A stretch of 64,000 nt of DNA from JAJKIP01 sp037200685 (GTDB lineage Bacteria > Bacteroidota > Bacteroidia > Chitinophagales > Chitinophagaceae): positions 186,001-250,000 of the forward strand of contig JBBCIG010000008.1 of NCBI GenBank assembly GCA_037200685.1. Direction: 5' to 3'. Within the stretch, counting starts at the first letter, position 1, and every line of letters starts with the position of its first letter. The notes under the pieces were generated by a model. That model saw only the letters and a program-made list of their open reading frames with translations, was not told the origin of the DNA and did no database searches. The position numbers were made by a program, and so were the translations under genes. Of the stretch, positions 1 to 8,342 are shown in pieces.

Positions 1-596
1 CCGAACAACCAGAAATTCCACCATTTTATCTTCTTTGGTTTTTGTTCCACCTGCGGAATACGCTTGCGGCTAAGATTGGTAGCGAGGCCGCTCACTACAA
101 TCAGCAATGGAAAAACAACCGGCAGTTTAAAGAAAAAGTAAGTGATAGCTGTGCTGACCAGCATAATGATCCATGTAATGCTGTTTTTTACAGAATGAGG
201 AAAAGCGGTGACGCAGGCGTATAATAGAAACCCCGCTGCCATCGGTGGAATGAATTTGAAAATATCTGTGTTCAAAGCCTTCTTATCAAAATAATGCAGG
301 ACGAATGAAAAGGCACCCATCAATGTACAAGCCGGCAATATCCAGATGATCAAAGTGAGAACAGCGAGAGGTACGCCACCTCTTTTATAGCCGATAAGCG
401 TTAATGTTTGTGTAGAAGATGCACCGGGGAGCAACTGGCAAAATGCATTGTATTCCATTAATTCTTCTTCGGTAACATCCCGCCGGCGCTTTACAAATGT
501 TTTCATCATCATGGCAATATGCGCCTGCGGCCCCGCAAAAGCAGTGAGGCTATATAAGAAAACAGCTTTTAAAAATGGTACATGGCGGAGCAGCAT
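1..596 (-). CDS. Chromate transporter (ChrA family), N-terminal part
   Basis: The gene starts inside the window at an ATG (594-596, minus strand) and runs off the left edge, so about 198 residues are visible. Near the N-terminus sits FAGPQAHIAMMMKTFV, followed by CQLLPGASSTQTLT, both characteristic of the CHR/ChrA transporter family, then several hydrophobic spans (LAVLTLIIWILPACTLMG and others). ChrA-type proteins are inner membrane transporters thought to export chromate by proton antiport; many family members have untested substrates. It is divergent from the M20 amidohydrolase, sharing about 90 bp. The family call is firm; chromate as the true substrate is inferred. Confidence 0.85.
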   Translation of the reverse strand, partial: MLLRHVPFLKAVFLYSLTAFAGPQAHIAMMMKTFVKRRRDVTEEELMEYNAFCQLLPGASSTQTLTLIGYKRGGVPLAVLTLIIWILPACTLMGAFSFVLHYFDKKALNTDIFKFIPPMAAGFLLYACVTAFPHSVKNSITWIIMLVSTAITYFFFKLPVVFPLLIVVSGLATNLSRKRIPQVEQKPKKIKWWNFWLF

Positions 597-685
597 CAGT
601 AATTAAATATAAAAAAATTCGGGTTTATACCATCAAAAGCAAAGCATTAAGACTCAATTTATGGTAAATTCATAAAAATATTTCA

Positions 686-1972
686 ATGAGAAAAATTTCA
701 ATTGTCATAACACTCCTTATTTCACTTACTATACAGGCACAAGTAAAAGAAAAAGTAACCGTTGCGATTGATAAAATAGAAACACAATCCATCGCCTGGC
801 AAAAACAAATTCATGAGCACCCGGAGCTGGGCAACCGTGAATTTAAAACAGGAAAGATGGTTGCGGATCATTTACGAAAATTAGGATTGGAAGTAAAAGA
901 AGGGGTAGCAAAAACCGGCGTGGTGGCCATTTTAAGAGGCGGCAAACCCGGGCCTTGCATTGCGCTTCGAGCGGATATGGATGCATTGCCGATAATTGAA
1001 AAAGTAAACCTGCCTTATGCATCCAAAGAAAAAGCGGAATACAATGGCCAGCAAGTTGGTGTGATGCATGCCTGCGGGCATGATACGCATGTGGCTATGT
1101 TAATGAGTGTGGCGGAAATATTATCCGGGATAAAAAATGATTTGCGGGGAACAGTGAAATTCATTTTCCAGCCAGCGGAAGAAGGACCGCCGGAAGGAGA
1201 AGAAGGTGGCGCTTACCTGATGGTGAAAGAAGGTGTGATGGATAATCCAAAAGTGGATGTGGTATTCGGACTGCATATCGAAGCAAATATTGAAGTAGGG
1301 CATATCGAATATAAACCCGGTGCATTCATGGCCTCCTCTGACTGGTTTCATATTAAAGTCAGTGGAAAAGGAAGTCATGGTTCACAACCCTGGTTAGGCG
1401 TTGATCCCATCGCTATCTCCGCACAGATCATTGAAGGATTGCAGATGATTGTAAGCCGCCAATCAGAACTAACAAAAGGCCCGGTAGTAATAACGGTTGG
1501 AAAAATTAATGGCGGTGTAAGAAATAATATCATCCCGGATGAATGCATCATGGATGGAACAATAAGAACACTGGACAGTAAAATGCAGGAAGAGGTACAT
1601 GCAAGAATAAAGCATACGGTAACAAAAATCGCTGAGGCTGGTGGCGCCACCGCAGAAGTAACAATAGCGGATAAAACATTGGTCACTTATAATACACCGG
1701 AGCTGGTCCAAAAGATGTTGCCTTCATTACAAACCGCGGCAGGAAGAGACAATGTAAAAGAAAGGGAGTGGGTGACCGGTGCGGAAGACTTTTCTTATTA
1801 CGGAACAAAAGCGCCTTCGTTCTTCTTTTATCTCGGTGGTATGCCAAAAGGAAATGATCCTGCAAAAGCGCCACCGCACCACACCGCGGAATTTTTTGTT
1901 GATGGCGCTGGTATGAAAACCGGCATCAAAGCGTTTTGCCAGATTGTGCTGGATTATATGGGCGTGAAATAG
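686..1972 (+). CDS. Secreted M20D amidohydrolase (N-acyl amino acid / hippurate hydrolase type)
   Basis: A 428-residue zinc amidohydrolase with an N-terminal signal peptide (hydrophobic residues 4-17, ending TIQAQ), so it is probably periplasmic. The metal-binding HACGHD lies at residues 128-133, the catalytic glutamates are in FQPAEEG, another ligand is in GLHIE, and the C-terminal TGAEDFSYY and HHTAEFF segments match peptidase family M20D. This family cleaves N-acyl or N-aryl amides such as hippurate, acyl-amino acids or auxin conjugates. The dimerisation domain, with GSHGSQPW, is intact and the length is usual. The substrate is unknown. It is a single-gene unit, convergent with feoB. Confidence 0.88.
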   Translation: MRKISIVITLLISLTIQAQVKEKVTVAIDKIETQSIAWQKQIHEHPELGNREFKTGKMVADHLRKLGLEVKEGVAKTGVVAILRGGKPGPCIALRADMDALPIIEKVNLPYASKEKAEYNGQQVGVMHACGHDTHVAMLMSVAEILSGIKNDLRGTVKFIFQPAEEGPPEGEEGGAYLMVKEGVMDNPKVDVVFGLHIEANIEVGHIEYKPGAFMASSDWFHIKVSGKGSHGSQPWLGVDPIAISAQIIEGLQMIVSRQSELTKGPVVITVGKINGGVRNNIIPDECIMDGTIRTLDSKMQEEVHARIKHTVTKIAEAGGATAEVTIADKTLVTYNTPELVQKMLPSLQTAAGRDNVKEREWVTGAEDFSYYGTKAPSFFFYLGGMPKGNDPAKAPPHHTAEFFVDGAGMKTGIKAFCQIVLDYMGVK

Positions 1973-2034
1973 AATTTAATTACAAAGTAAAAATTCAAAA
2001 GAAAGGAGGTTGTTATTGCAGGATCAGCATGTGA

Positions 2035-4146
2035 TTATTTTAGTAATTGGTACGCTGCAAGGCTAAAGACATAAGCCAGTCCTGTCATATATATTAATTG
2101 AATGATGGGCCATTTCCAACTTCGGGTTTCTCTTTTTACAATAGCAAGTGTGCTCATGCATTGCATCGCAAATAAATAAAACAGCATCAGCGAAACACCG
2201 GTAGCTAATGAATAAACGTGTGTGCCATCTGCACGAACCGCTGTTCTCATTTTTTCTTTTAATGGTTCTTCGTTTGTTTCATCACCAACACTATATAAGG
2301 TGGCCATCGTTCCCACAAATACTTCCCTTGCTGCGAAAGAAGTGATCAGCGCTATGCCGATTTTCCAATCGTAACCAAGCGGTGTAATTACAGGCTCAAT
2401 CTTTTTGCCTAAAATTCCTGCATAGGAACTCTCCAGTTTTTCTGTGCTGTATATTTTTTGCGCCAGGGCCTCATCAGTACCCGAAGCTTTCATTTGTTCA
2501 TACCGGGCTTTTGCCTCATCCATTCCTTTTTGCGGGCCAAAAGAACTCAACGCCCAAAGTATTAAACTTATAATCATGATTACCTTACCGGCATCCACCA
2601 CGAATATTTTTGCCTTGCTCCACATGGTTTGAAAAATATTATTCCACCTTGGTGAACGGTAAACAGGTAATTCCAAAATGAAAAAGCTTTTCTCTTTTAT
2701 TTTAATAAACCATTTAGCCACGTAAGAAACGATCAATGCCATCACAACACCGAGCAGGTAAAGTCCTAGCATCACCAATGCCTGCAAACCGATAAAGCCA
2801 AGGAAATATGTTTTGGGAATAACAAGACCTATTAAAATTGTATATACCGGCAACCTCGCAGAACAACTCATCAATGGGGTAATAAGAATAGTCAGCAATC
2901 TTTCTTTCCTGTTCTCAATATTCCTCGCACTCATGATGGCAGGAATAGCACAGGCAAAACCACTGATCATCGGCATCACACTTTTTCCATTGAGCCCGAC
3001 ACTTCGCATCAACCGGTCGGTTAAAAAACTAATACGGGCCATATAACCTGTATCTTCTAAAATGGTGATTAGCCCAAACAAAATCGCTATTTGCGGAACG
3101 AAAATGATGATTCCGCCCAAACCTGCAATAAGCCCGTTGGTTAAAAGATCCGTCCAGTTATTTTGCGGTAGGGTAGATGAAAGCCATCCAGTAAAGGAGG
3201 CAAAGCCGCTATCAATCCAATCCATAGGGTAACTGGCAAGCCAGAATACACTTTGAAAAAGTGCGAATAAAACGACTAGTAAAATGATATATCCCCAGCG
3301 GCGGTGTAATAAAAGGTTATCCAGCTTTTCGGTGAACAATGTTTTTTGCAAAGGATCTGGTTCGGAAACGGCCTGCTGCATGATATGCCGGATGCGGCCG
3401 TACCGCTGCAGTATTTCTTCCGCCTGTGTTTTCGTGGGATTGAAATTATTTTTTCGTTCAATTGTTTCAATAGTTTCCTGGGAAGCCTTATCAAGATTAA
3501 ATGATTCGTGGTTGATAAGAAAATGTATAGCGGTATAATCGCTTATTTCCGGAAAAGCTTGCTGCACTTCTTCTACCGCGGCAAATGCCAATGCCTTTGA
3601 ATCAATAAAATTTGTAACCGGCGGTTTGTATAAACCTAAAACCGTTTGTTCTATTGCTTTTTTAAGTTGGGGAATGCCTTTTTGTTTCCTGGGGTTAACA
3701 GCCACAACCGGCACACCCAATTCTCTTTCCAGTTCAGGAATATCAATTTTGATCCCTTTTTTGGAAGCAATGTCCGTCATCGTCAATGCAACGACAACAG
3801 GAATTTTCAAATCAATTAACTGCGTGCAAAAAAGAAGGTTTCTTTTAAGGTTGCTGGCATCGGCTACTGCAACTACCACATCCGTCTCCACTTCTTTATC
3901 CTGGCCAAGCAATACTTTATAACTCACCCATTCATCCAGGCGGCGGGGATAAAGACTGTAAGTTCCGGGCAAATCAATAATACTTGCTTCTCCTGTAGGA
4001 AAATGAGCTGTTCCTGTTTTCTTATCAACGGTAACACCCGGGAAATTGCCCACCTGCTGGTTTAAACCTGTCAGGCAGTTGAAAAGAGAACTTTTGCCGC
4101 TGTTAGGATTTCCTACTAATGCTATATGTAACCTTCGTTTTCCCAA
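2035..4146 (-). CDS. feoB: Ferrous iron transporter FeoB
   Basis: A 703-residue inner membrane Fe(II) uptake protein. The N-terminal G domain shows G1 GNPNSGKSSLFN (residues 11-22), G3 DLPGTYSL and G4 TMTD (a T variant of the NxxD motif). A helical linker is followed by many membrane spans, including GGIIIFVPQIAILFG, the CAIPAI and SCSARLP signatures of the FeoB gates, and AAREVFVGTMATLY. Length and order are typical of Bacteroidota FeoB. No feoA lies beside it: the next gene upstream is a divergent peptidase. A TATTTTTG box 20 bp upstream is a plausible promoter. Regulation by iron is expected from the family but no operator is evident. Confidence 0.95.
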   Translation of the reverse strand: MGKRRLHIALVGNPNSGKSSLFNCLTGLNQQVGNFPGVTVDKKTGTAHFPTGEASIIDLPGTYSLYPRRLDEWVSYKVLLGQDKEVETDVVVAVADASNLKRNLLFCTQLIDLKIPVVVALTMTDIASKKGIKIDIPELERELGVPVVAVNPRKQKGIPQLKKAIEQTVLGLYKPPVTNFIDSKALAFAAVEEVQQAFPEISDYTAIHFLINHESFNLDKASQETIETIERKNNFNPTKTQAEEILQRYGRIRHIMQQAVSEPDPLQKTLFTEKLDNLLLHRRWGYIILLVVLFALFQSVFWLASYPMDWIDSGFASFTGWLSSTLPQNNWTDLLTNGLIAGLGGIIIFVPQIAILFGLITILEDTGYMARISFLTDRLMRSVGLNGKSVMPMISGFACAIPAIMSARNIENRKERLLTILITPLMSCSARLPVYTILIGLVIPKTYFLGFIGLQALVMLGLYLLGVVMALIVSYVAKWFIKIKEKSFFILELPVYRSPRWNNIFQTMWSKAKIFVVDAGKVIMIISLILWALSSFGPQKGMDEAKARYEQMKASGTDEALAQKIYSTEKLESSYAGILGKKIEPVITPLGYDWKIGIALITSFAAREVFVGTMATLYSVGDETNEEPLKEKMRTAVRADGTHVYSLATGVSLMLFYLFAMQCMSTLAIVKRETRSWKWPIIQLIYMTGLAYVFSLAAYQLLK

Positions 4147-4165
4147 TTGTGTTTGATAAAGCCTG

Positions 4166-4173
4166 CAAAAATA
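4166..4173 (-). promoter_or_regulatory. Putative -7 box of feoB
   Basis: On the minus strand the sequence reads TATTTTTG, matching the Bacteroidota -7 consensus TAnnTTTG, and ends 19 bp before the feoB start. No clear TTTG -33 element was seen at the right distance. Confidence 0.4.
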
Positions 4174-4294
4174 GATATGTGTAGCAGAAAAGGCTTACGA
4201 ATTTCGATTTTATGACAAACCAAATGGTTAAAAGTTTTTACAGCCTGTTTACATATTTAACGGGCTGGCCGGAAGAAAAATAAGATGTCATCAA

Positions 4295-4302
4295 TACCTT
4301 TG
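4295..4302 (+). promoter_or_regulatory. Putative -7 box of the M28 peptidase
   Basis: TACCTTTG matches TAnnTTTG and ends 18 bp before the ATG at 4321. If used, transcription would begin downstream of the in-frame ATG at 4285, which supports 4321 as the real start. Confidence 0.45.
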
Positions 4303-4320
4303 CGGTCTAATATCGCCTTT

Positions 4321-5973
4321 ATGAAGCAGTTTCGGTTCACCATTTGCCTTTTCCTTACATTATTTACTATTACAGCTTTTTCTCAAAAACTTAAAAAAGC
4401 GGATAAAGTAATTGTCGAAAACCTGAAAGCCCATATTGGTTATCTCGCCGATGACAAACTGGAAGGCAGAAGGGCTGGTAGTGAAGGAGAAGAACTGGCG
4501 ATGCAATATATTATTAAACAGTTCCAGCAAATAGGCATTTCGCCAAAGGGAACGGAGTCTTACCCCCAGTCTTTTATTATCAATGATGGTAAACAAATAG
4601 ACGACGCCACTTATTTTACAATCAACGGAACAAAACTAGTAGCTGGCAAAGATTACTTTCCTTTTCCCTTCAGCGCTCAAAAAACACTGGAAGCATCCCC
4701 GGCGATTGCGTTACAGGAAGCGGATATGCCCTGGTTTGTTAACCTGAAAGAACCATTGGATGAAAATAAAGCCAACCCGCACTTTGATATATATGAGTAT
4801 GTACGGACAAATTGTACCAAAGCATACAGCAGGGGGGCGACGGCTGTTATCCTTTATAATACATCGGCGGAAGATGATAAACTCTCGTTCAATGCAAAGG
4901 ATAAATCAGAACAACTTCCTATTCCTGTTATTTATGTAACAAAAGAGGCGGCTAAGAAATATTTAAATGATGAAACGGCTACGCTTGCTGTTAAAATGAA
5001 AGTGGTGATTGGCGAAAAAAACAGGCTGGGTCATAATGTTATTGGCTACATTAATAATAATGCACCGACTACCGTTGTGCTGGGCGCTCATTTCGATCAC
5101 CTCGGTTATGGTGAAGATGGAAATTCCATGTTGCGTACCGGTGAAAAACTAATCCATAACGGAGCGGATGATAATGCGAGTGGTACCGCGGCTTTAATAG
5201 AATTAGCGGGCTTACTCAAAAAATCAAAATCAAAAAACAATAACTATTTATTCATTGCTTTCTCCGGTGAAGAGTTGGGATTGTTTGGTTCAAAATATTA
5301 TGTAGAAAATCCAACGATTGATTTGTCTACCGTAAATTATATGATCAACCTGGATATGGTGGGAAGGTTGAATGACAGCACGAAAACATTGACAGTTGGC
5401 GGGTACGGCACTTCGCCGATATGGGCGACTGTTGTGAATAAAGACGATAAGAAATTACCTTTTGTTATTCATGTTGATTCAAGCGGAGCAGGCCCCAGCG
5501 ACCATACTTCTTTTTACCGTAAAGATATTCCCGTGTTGTTTTTATTTACCGGTACGCATAAAGATTATCACCGTCCCAGCGATGATGCGGATAAAATTAA
5601 TTACGAAGGAGAGTTGTCCGTGATATATTATGTCAATAGCATTATCGATAAACTGAATAAGCAAAATCAAAAACTGGCTTTTTCGAAAACAAGGGAAACA
5701 CAGGTTTCGACAACTTCTTTTAAAGTTACTTTGGGCATCATGCCGGATTATACATACAGCGGCGCCGGAGTTCGTGCAGATGGTGTGACCGATGGCCGAC
5801 CAGCGGCAAAGGCGGGATTAAAAACCGGAGATGTGGTAATTCAATTGGGAGAGAATGTAATTAACTCCATGGATACCTACATGCAGGCCCTGAATAAATT
5901 CAGCAAAGGCGATAAAACGAAAGTGAAATATAAAAGAGGAAAAGAAACACTGGAATCAGATATCCAGTTTTAA
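4321..5973 (+). CDS. Secreted M28 aminopeptidase with PA and PDZ domains
   Basis: About 550 residues from the chosen ATG at 4321; the in-frame ATG at 4285 would place 12 residues before a good signal peptide (KQFRFTICLFLTLFTITAFSQ region) and overlaps the -7 box. After the signal peptide come a peptidase-associated insertion (about residues 110-240), the M28 zinc peptidase domain with ligands in LGAHFDHLGYG, GADDNASGTAALIE, EELGLFGSKYY, NLDMVGRL and THKDYHRPSDD, and a C-terminal PDZ domain (AKAGLKTGDVVIQLGE). Family members remove N-terminal amino acids from peptides in the periplasm or outside the cell. The IPExxxVDY gene follows 19 bp later. Function as a family member is confident; substrate is unknown. 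Confidence 0.9.
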   Translation: MKQFRFTICLFLTLFTITAFSQKLKKADKVIVENLKAHIGYLADDKLEGRRAGSEGEELAMQYIIKQFQQIGISPKGTESYPQSFIINDGKQIDDATYFTINGTKLVAGKDYFPFPFSAQKTLEASPAIALQEADMPWFVNLKEPLDENKANPHFDIYEYVRTNCTKAYSRGATAVILYNTSAEDDKLSFNAKDKSEQLPIPVIYVTKEAAKKYLNDETATLAVKMKVVIGEKNRLGHNVIGYINNNAPTTVVLGAHFDHLGYGEDGNSMLRTGEKLIHNGADDNASGTAALIELAGLLKKSKSKNNNYLFIAFSGEELGLFGSKYYVENPTIDLSTVNYMINLDMVGRLNDSTKTLTVGGYGTSPIWATVVNKDDKKLPFVIHVDSSGAGPSDHTSFYRKDIPVLFLFTGTHKDYHRPSDDADKINYEGELSVIYYVNSIIDKLNKQNQKLAFSKTRETQVSTTSFKVTLGIMPDYTYSGAGVRADGVTDGRPAAKAGLKTGDVVIQLGENVINSMDTYMQALNKFSKGDKTKVKYKRGKETLESDIQF

Positions 5974-5992
5974 TTTTATTCTATAAAATACT

Positions 5993-6442
5993 ATGTCAGT
6001 ACGCAGCCTCAAATTATCAATCAACAATAATGACCTCGCCGAGGCATTTTTTGAAGATACACGTCTGCTGGGTGTGATGACGCCGGGAAGGGATTACCAG
6101 TTTTGCTGGCAGCTCAACAACTTTATGGGCATGAACTTTGAAGCTAATAATGATATTGAGATCAGGTTGAAGAAAAAAGAAAGGGATTATTTCTTTTCTG
6201 TGTTTGAATACCATGAACCTGCAGGATCGCTTTCACATTACTTATATAAAAATAAATTCGACGGGGAATATTTATTACCAGAGTTCCGGCACCTCGATTA
6301 CTTATGGCTGATGAAAGATGATATCGTGAATGATGAAGACTTGCAGAATAAAATTGGTTTTATAAAACAAGTTCCGGGAGTGCAGTTAGTAGTAGAATTG
6401 ACAAATGAAAAAATAAGAAATAAAGAGCATCTTATTTTTTAA
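5993..6442 (+). CDS. IPExxxVDY family protein
   Basis: A 149-residue cytosolic protein without signal peptide or membrane spans. The segment LLPEFRHLDYLWLM (about residues 94-107) matches the signature that names the Bacteroidota-restricted IPExxxVDY family, and the N-terminal YQFCWQLNN also fits. The biochemical role of this family is not known to me. It starts 19 bp after the M28 peptidase on the same strand and may be co-transcribed. The C-terminus ends just at a C-rich repeat (6444-6466). Confidence 0.8.
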   Translation: MSVRSLKLSINNNDLAEAFFEDTRLLGVMTPGRDYQFCWQLNNFMGMNFEANNDIEIRLKKKERDYFFSVFEYHEPAGSLSHYLYKNKFDGEYLLPEFRHLDYLWLMKDDIVNDEDLQNKIGFIKQVPGVQLVVELTNEKIRNKEHLIF

Positions 6443-6443
6443 A

Positions 6444-6466
6444 AATCCCCAACCCCTAAAGGGGCT
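6444..6466. repeat. C-rich repeat with CCCCTAAAGGGG core
   Basis: The sequence reads TCCCCAACCCCTAAAGGGGC. Related copies lie at 32554-32579, 40373-40395 and 40491-40513. The core CCCCTAAAGGGG is self-complementary except for its centre. It begins immediately after the stop of the IPExxxVDY gene and could serve as a transcript-end hairpin. Confidence 0.6.
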
Positions 6467-6511
6467 TACGAACAGGTTCTTCTAAATTGTGCTTGCTTAA
6501 GTTTGGAGAGC

Positions 6512-6592
6512 ATTTCGCAAATGCTGAGTAAAGAACAGAAAGATGAAGAGTGCGACGCAACAGGCGATGCCATGAAAAACTGAAGCTGGTAT
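6512..6592 (-). repeat. Dispersed composite repeat, copy 1
   Basis: Contains GAACAGAAAGATGAAGAGTG followed by CGACGCAACAGGCGATG, the reverse orientation of the module found at 43018-43112 and elsewhere. It lies in the gap before the pterin dehydratase gene. The orientation is given relative to copies that begin with ACCCGGCT. Confidence 0.7.
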
Positions 6593-6609
6593 CATAAAAA
6601 TAAAATTCT

Positions 6610-6894
6610 ATGAAGTCAAATTATTTATCCGAAAGAAAATTTTTTCCTGCAGAAAAAGAAACGGTTGCCTGGAAAGAAGAAAAAAATAAGTTATACAGGA
6701 AATTTGAATTCAAAGATTTCAGTGAAGCATTTGCGTTTATGACAAGAGTGGCGCTGGAAGCGGAAAAAATGAACCATCATCCTGAATGGAAAAATGTTTA
6801 CAATACAGTGGAGATGTGGCTATCAACACACGATGCGGGGGATATTGTTACAGAAAAGGATAAAAAGCTGGCGGCAAAAATAGATGCGTTATAA
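6610..6894 (+). CDS. 4a-hydroxytetrahydrobiopterin dehydratase (PCD/DCoH)
   Basis: A 94-residue single-domain protein. The segment EKMNHHPEWKNVYNTVEMWL, followed by STHDAG, carries the PCD motif: His-His-Pro, the aromatic residues and the later His-Asp. The enzyme dehydrates 4a-hydroxytetrahydrobiopterin, recycling the pterin cofactor of aromatic amino acid hydroxylases; some bacterial members act in molybdopterin metabolism. No aromatic hydroxylase gene lies nearby. Its stop codon is 1 bp from the stop of the convergent gene, so the two transcripts must overlap. Confidence 0.88.
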   Translation: MKSNYLSERKFFPAEKETVAWKEEKNKLYRKFEFKDFSEAFAFMTRVALEAEKMNHHPEWKNVYNTVEMWLSTHDAGDIVTEKDKKLAAKIDAL

Positions 6895-6895
6895 A

Positions 6896-7987
6896 TTATT
6901 TCTTTCGCTTAAAGACAATCGCTGCATTTTGTTGTAAATCCGCACTAAAGCGTACCTGGTATATATCATCGCCATCATGTATCACTAACAGGCCTGTATT
7001 CGGAGGGTACTTTCCTAAGTTTTCAGCATATAACACAAGTGTTACTTCATCAGTTCCCGGTTTGATGTAAATGGTTTTCTTTATCGCGGAGGCTTTTAAT
7101 AATTGCTTGGCTAATATTATTTCACCATTCAATAATACGCTTACCGTATCACCATCTATTTCTCCATTATCATAAAGGGATAATTGAAGACTGTCCGATT
7201 TAAAAATTATAACCTGCGGGGCCGCTATTTTTCTTTTACCTATTAAGGCGGCAGGAGCATTTGTTTTTGCTATAGGTGAAGTAATCGTTTCCTGTGGCTT
7301 AGTAATAACAACCGCCGGATCAGTTTTTTTCGGTTCAGTTTTAACTACAGTTTCATTTTTCTTTTTATCTGTTTCTTTTTTTACCACAATATCCTTTTGA
7401 TTATTTTTTACAGGAGGTCCAGTTTTATTATTCGTGACAACAGTTTTTACTTCTGTCGGCTTCTTCGACGCAGCATAGAACTCCACATCATTCGCAAGGT
7501 TCAACTCTTCGAGGTGAGGAAATATTTTTGATTTATTAAAATCCGTTTCTTCTTTCAACGCTACTTTGCCGGAAAGGGCATAAAATTTATTTTTTACTTT
7601 ATTGGTTTTCCAGTCGCCGGCAAGATGCCAGGTACTGTCCTGCTGGTTCATGCGGAAAGTGGTTGTTATTTTCACACCCTTGTCCAGCTTACCGGGAAAA
7701 TTACAAGAAATGATCTCATCGTCTTTCACCTCGCATATATCACCGTCAATAGTTCCCTTCACTCTTTTTACAATGTAGTACAACGTATCGTTTACAATAA
7801 AAGCACTGCGTGTGTAGCCATATACTTTTTGCTTATACTGGGTCAATGCTATTTCAAACGATTGATCTTTACGTGTGGTAACGCTGTCATTGCTGATAGT
7901 GCCCGTCCACAGACCGGAAAGGGAACGCTGTGCATGAAACACAAACGGGATAAGAAAGAGGGTTAAGAAGAGGCCAAAAATTTTCAT
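6896..7987 (-). CDS. Secreted hypothetical protein with Lys/Thr/Pro-rich linker
   Basis: A 363-residue protein I do not recognise. It has a signal peptide (MKIFGLFLTLFLIPFVFHAQ), then an N-terminal domain beginning LSGLWTGTI (about residues 24-165) that resembles lipocalin-like or DUF beta domains in which a treatment is balanced as Gly-x-Trp-x-Gly. A charged low-complexity linker rich in Lys, Thr and Pro follows (about 175-245), then a C-terminal beta domain (about 250-363) with YDNGEIDGDTVSVLLNGE. The two-domain layout with a flexible spacer suggests a periplasmic or surface protein. The N-terminal domain resemblance is weak; no function is assigned. Confidence 0.75.
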   Translation of the reverse strand: MKIFGLFLTLFLIPFVFHAQRSLSGLWTGTISNDSVTTRKDQSFEIALTQYKQKVYGYTRSAFIVNDTLYYIVKRVKGTIDGDICEVKDDEIISCNFPGKLDKGVKITTTFRMNQQDSTWHLAGDWKTNKVKNKFYALSGKVALKEETDFNKSKIFPHLEELNLANDVEFYAASKKPTEVKTVVTNNKTGPPVKNNQKDIVVKKETDKKKNETVVKTEPKKTDPAVVITKPQETITSPIAKTNAPAALIGKRKIAAPQVIIFKSDSLQLSLYDNGEIDGDTVSVLLNGEIILAKQLLKASAIKKTIYIKPGTDEVTLVLYAENLGKYPPNTGLLVIHDGDDIYQVRFSADLQQNAAIVFKRKK

Positions 7988-8054
7988 AAAAAGTTGTCAT
8001 TCATCAGCTTTATAATAACGAATTTTATAAAGACAGATTGTGCTGTAAAACAAA

Positions 8055-8078
8055 AAAGCCTCCCGTTCAGGAGGCTTT
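8055..8078 (-). terminator. Rho-independent terminator of the small lipoprotein gene
   Basis: A perfect 9-bp stem, AAAGCCTCC (8055-8063) pairing with GGAGGCTTT (8070-8078), around a six-base loop. Read on the minus strand it is followed by a T-run (the A-run at 8052-8057). It lies 17 bp beyond the lipoprotein stop codon. Confidence 0.85.
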
Positions 8079-8094
8079 ACTATTAACTAAGCAA

Positions 8095-8316
8095 TTACTT
8101 TTTTGTCGTGTCTTTGGTGTTGAATTTTATGTTCGCATCTTTTGTTTTTACTTCCGCACCATTCGGCCCTACAGAAACTTCTGTTTTTTCTTTTGGTGGG
8201 GCGGGTTTAGTTTCTACCGGAACTACTTTTGTTTCTTCTGTCTTTGTATCGTTATTGCAGGCGGTTGCTGTAAAAAACAATGCAATGGCCAGGCATCTCG
8301 TAAGTGTTGATTTCAT
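8095..8316 (-). CDS. Small lipoprotein
   Basis: A 73-residue protein with a lipoprotein signal: hydrophobic residues 9-18 and lipobox ATAC with Cys-20 as the predicted lipidation site. The mature part is highly charged and Lys/Thr/Glu/Pro-rich, with no fold that I recognise, ending in TKDTTKK. It begins 26 bp after rho on the same strand and is followed by a strong terminator, so it may be the last gene of a rho transcript. A plus-strand frame of similar length covers the same bases; the signal peptide, lipobox and terminator favour the minus strand. Confidence 0.75.
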   Translation of the reverse strand: MKSTLTRCLAIALFFTATACNNDTKTEETKVVPVETKPAPPKEKTEVSVGPNGAEVKTKDANIKFNTKDTTKK

Positions 8317-8342
8317 ATAGGTATTTTTTTAGTTTAATTTTT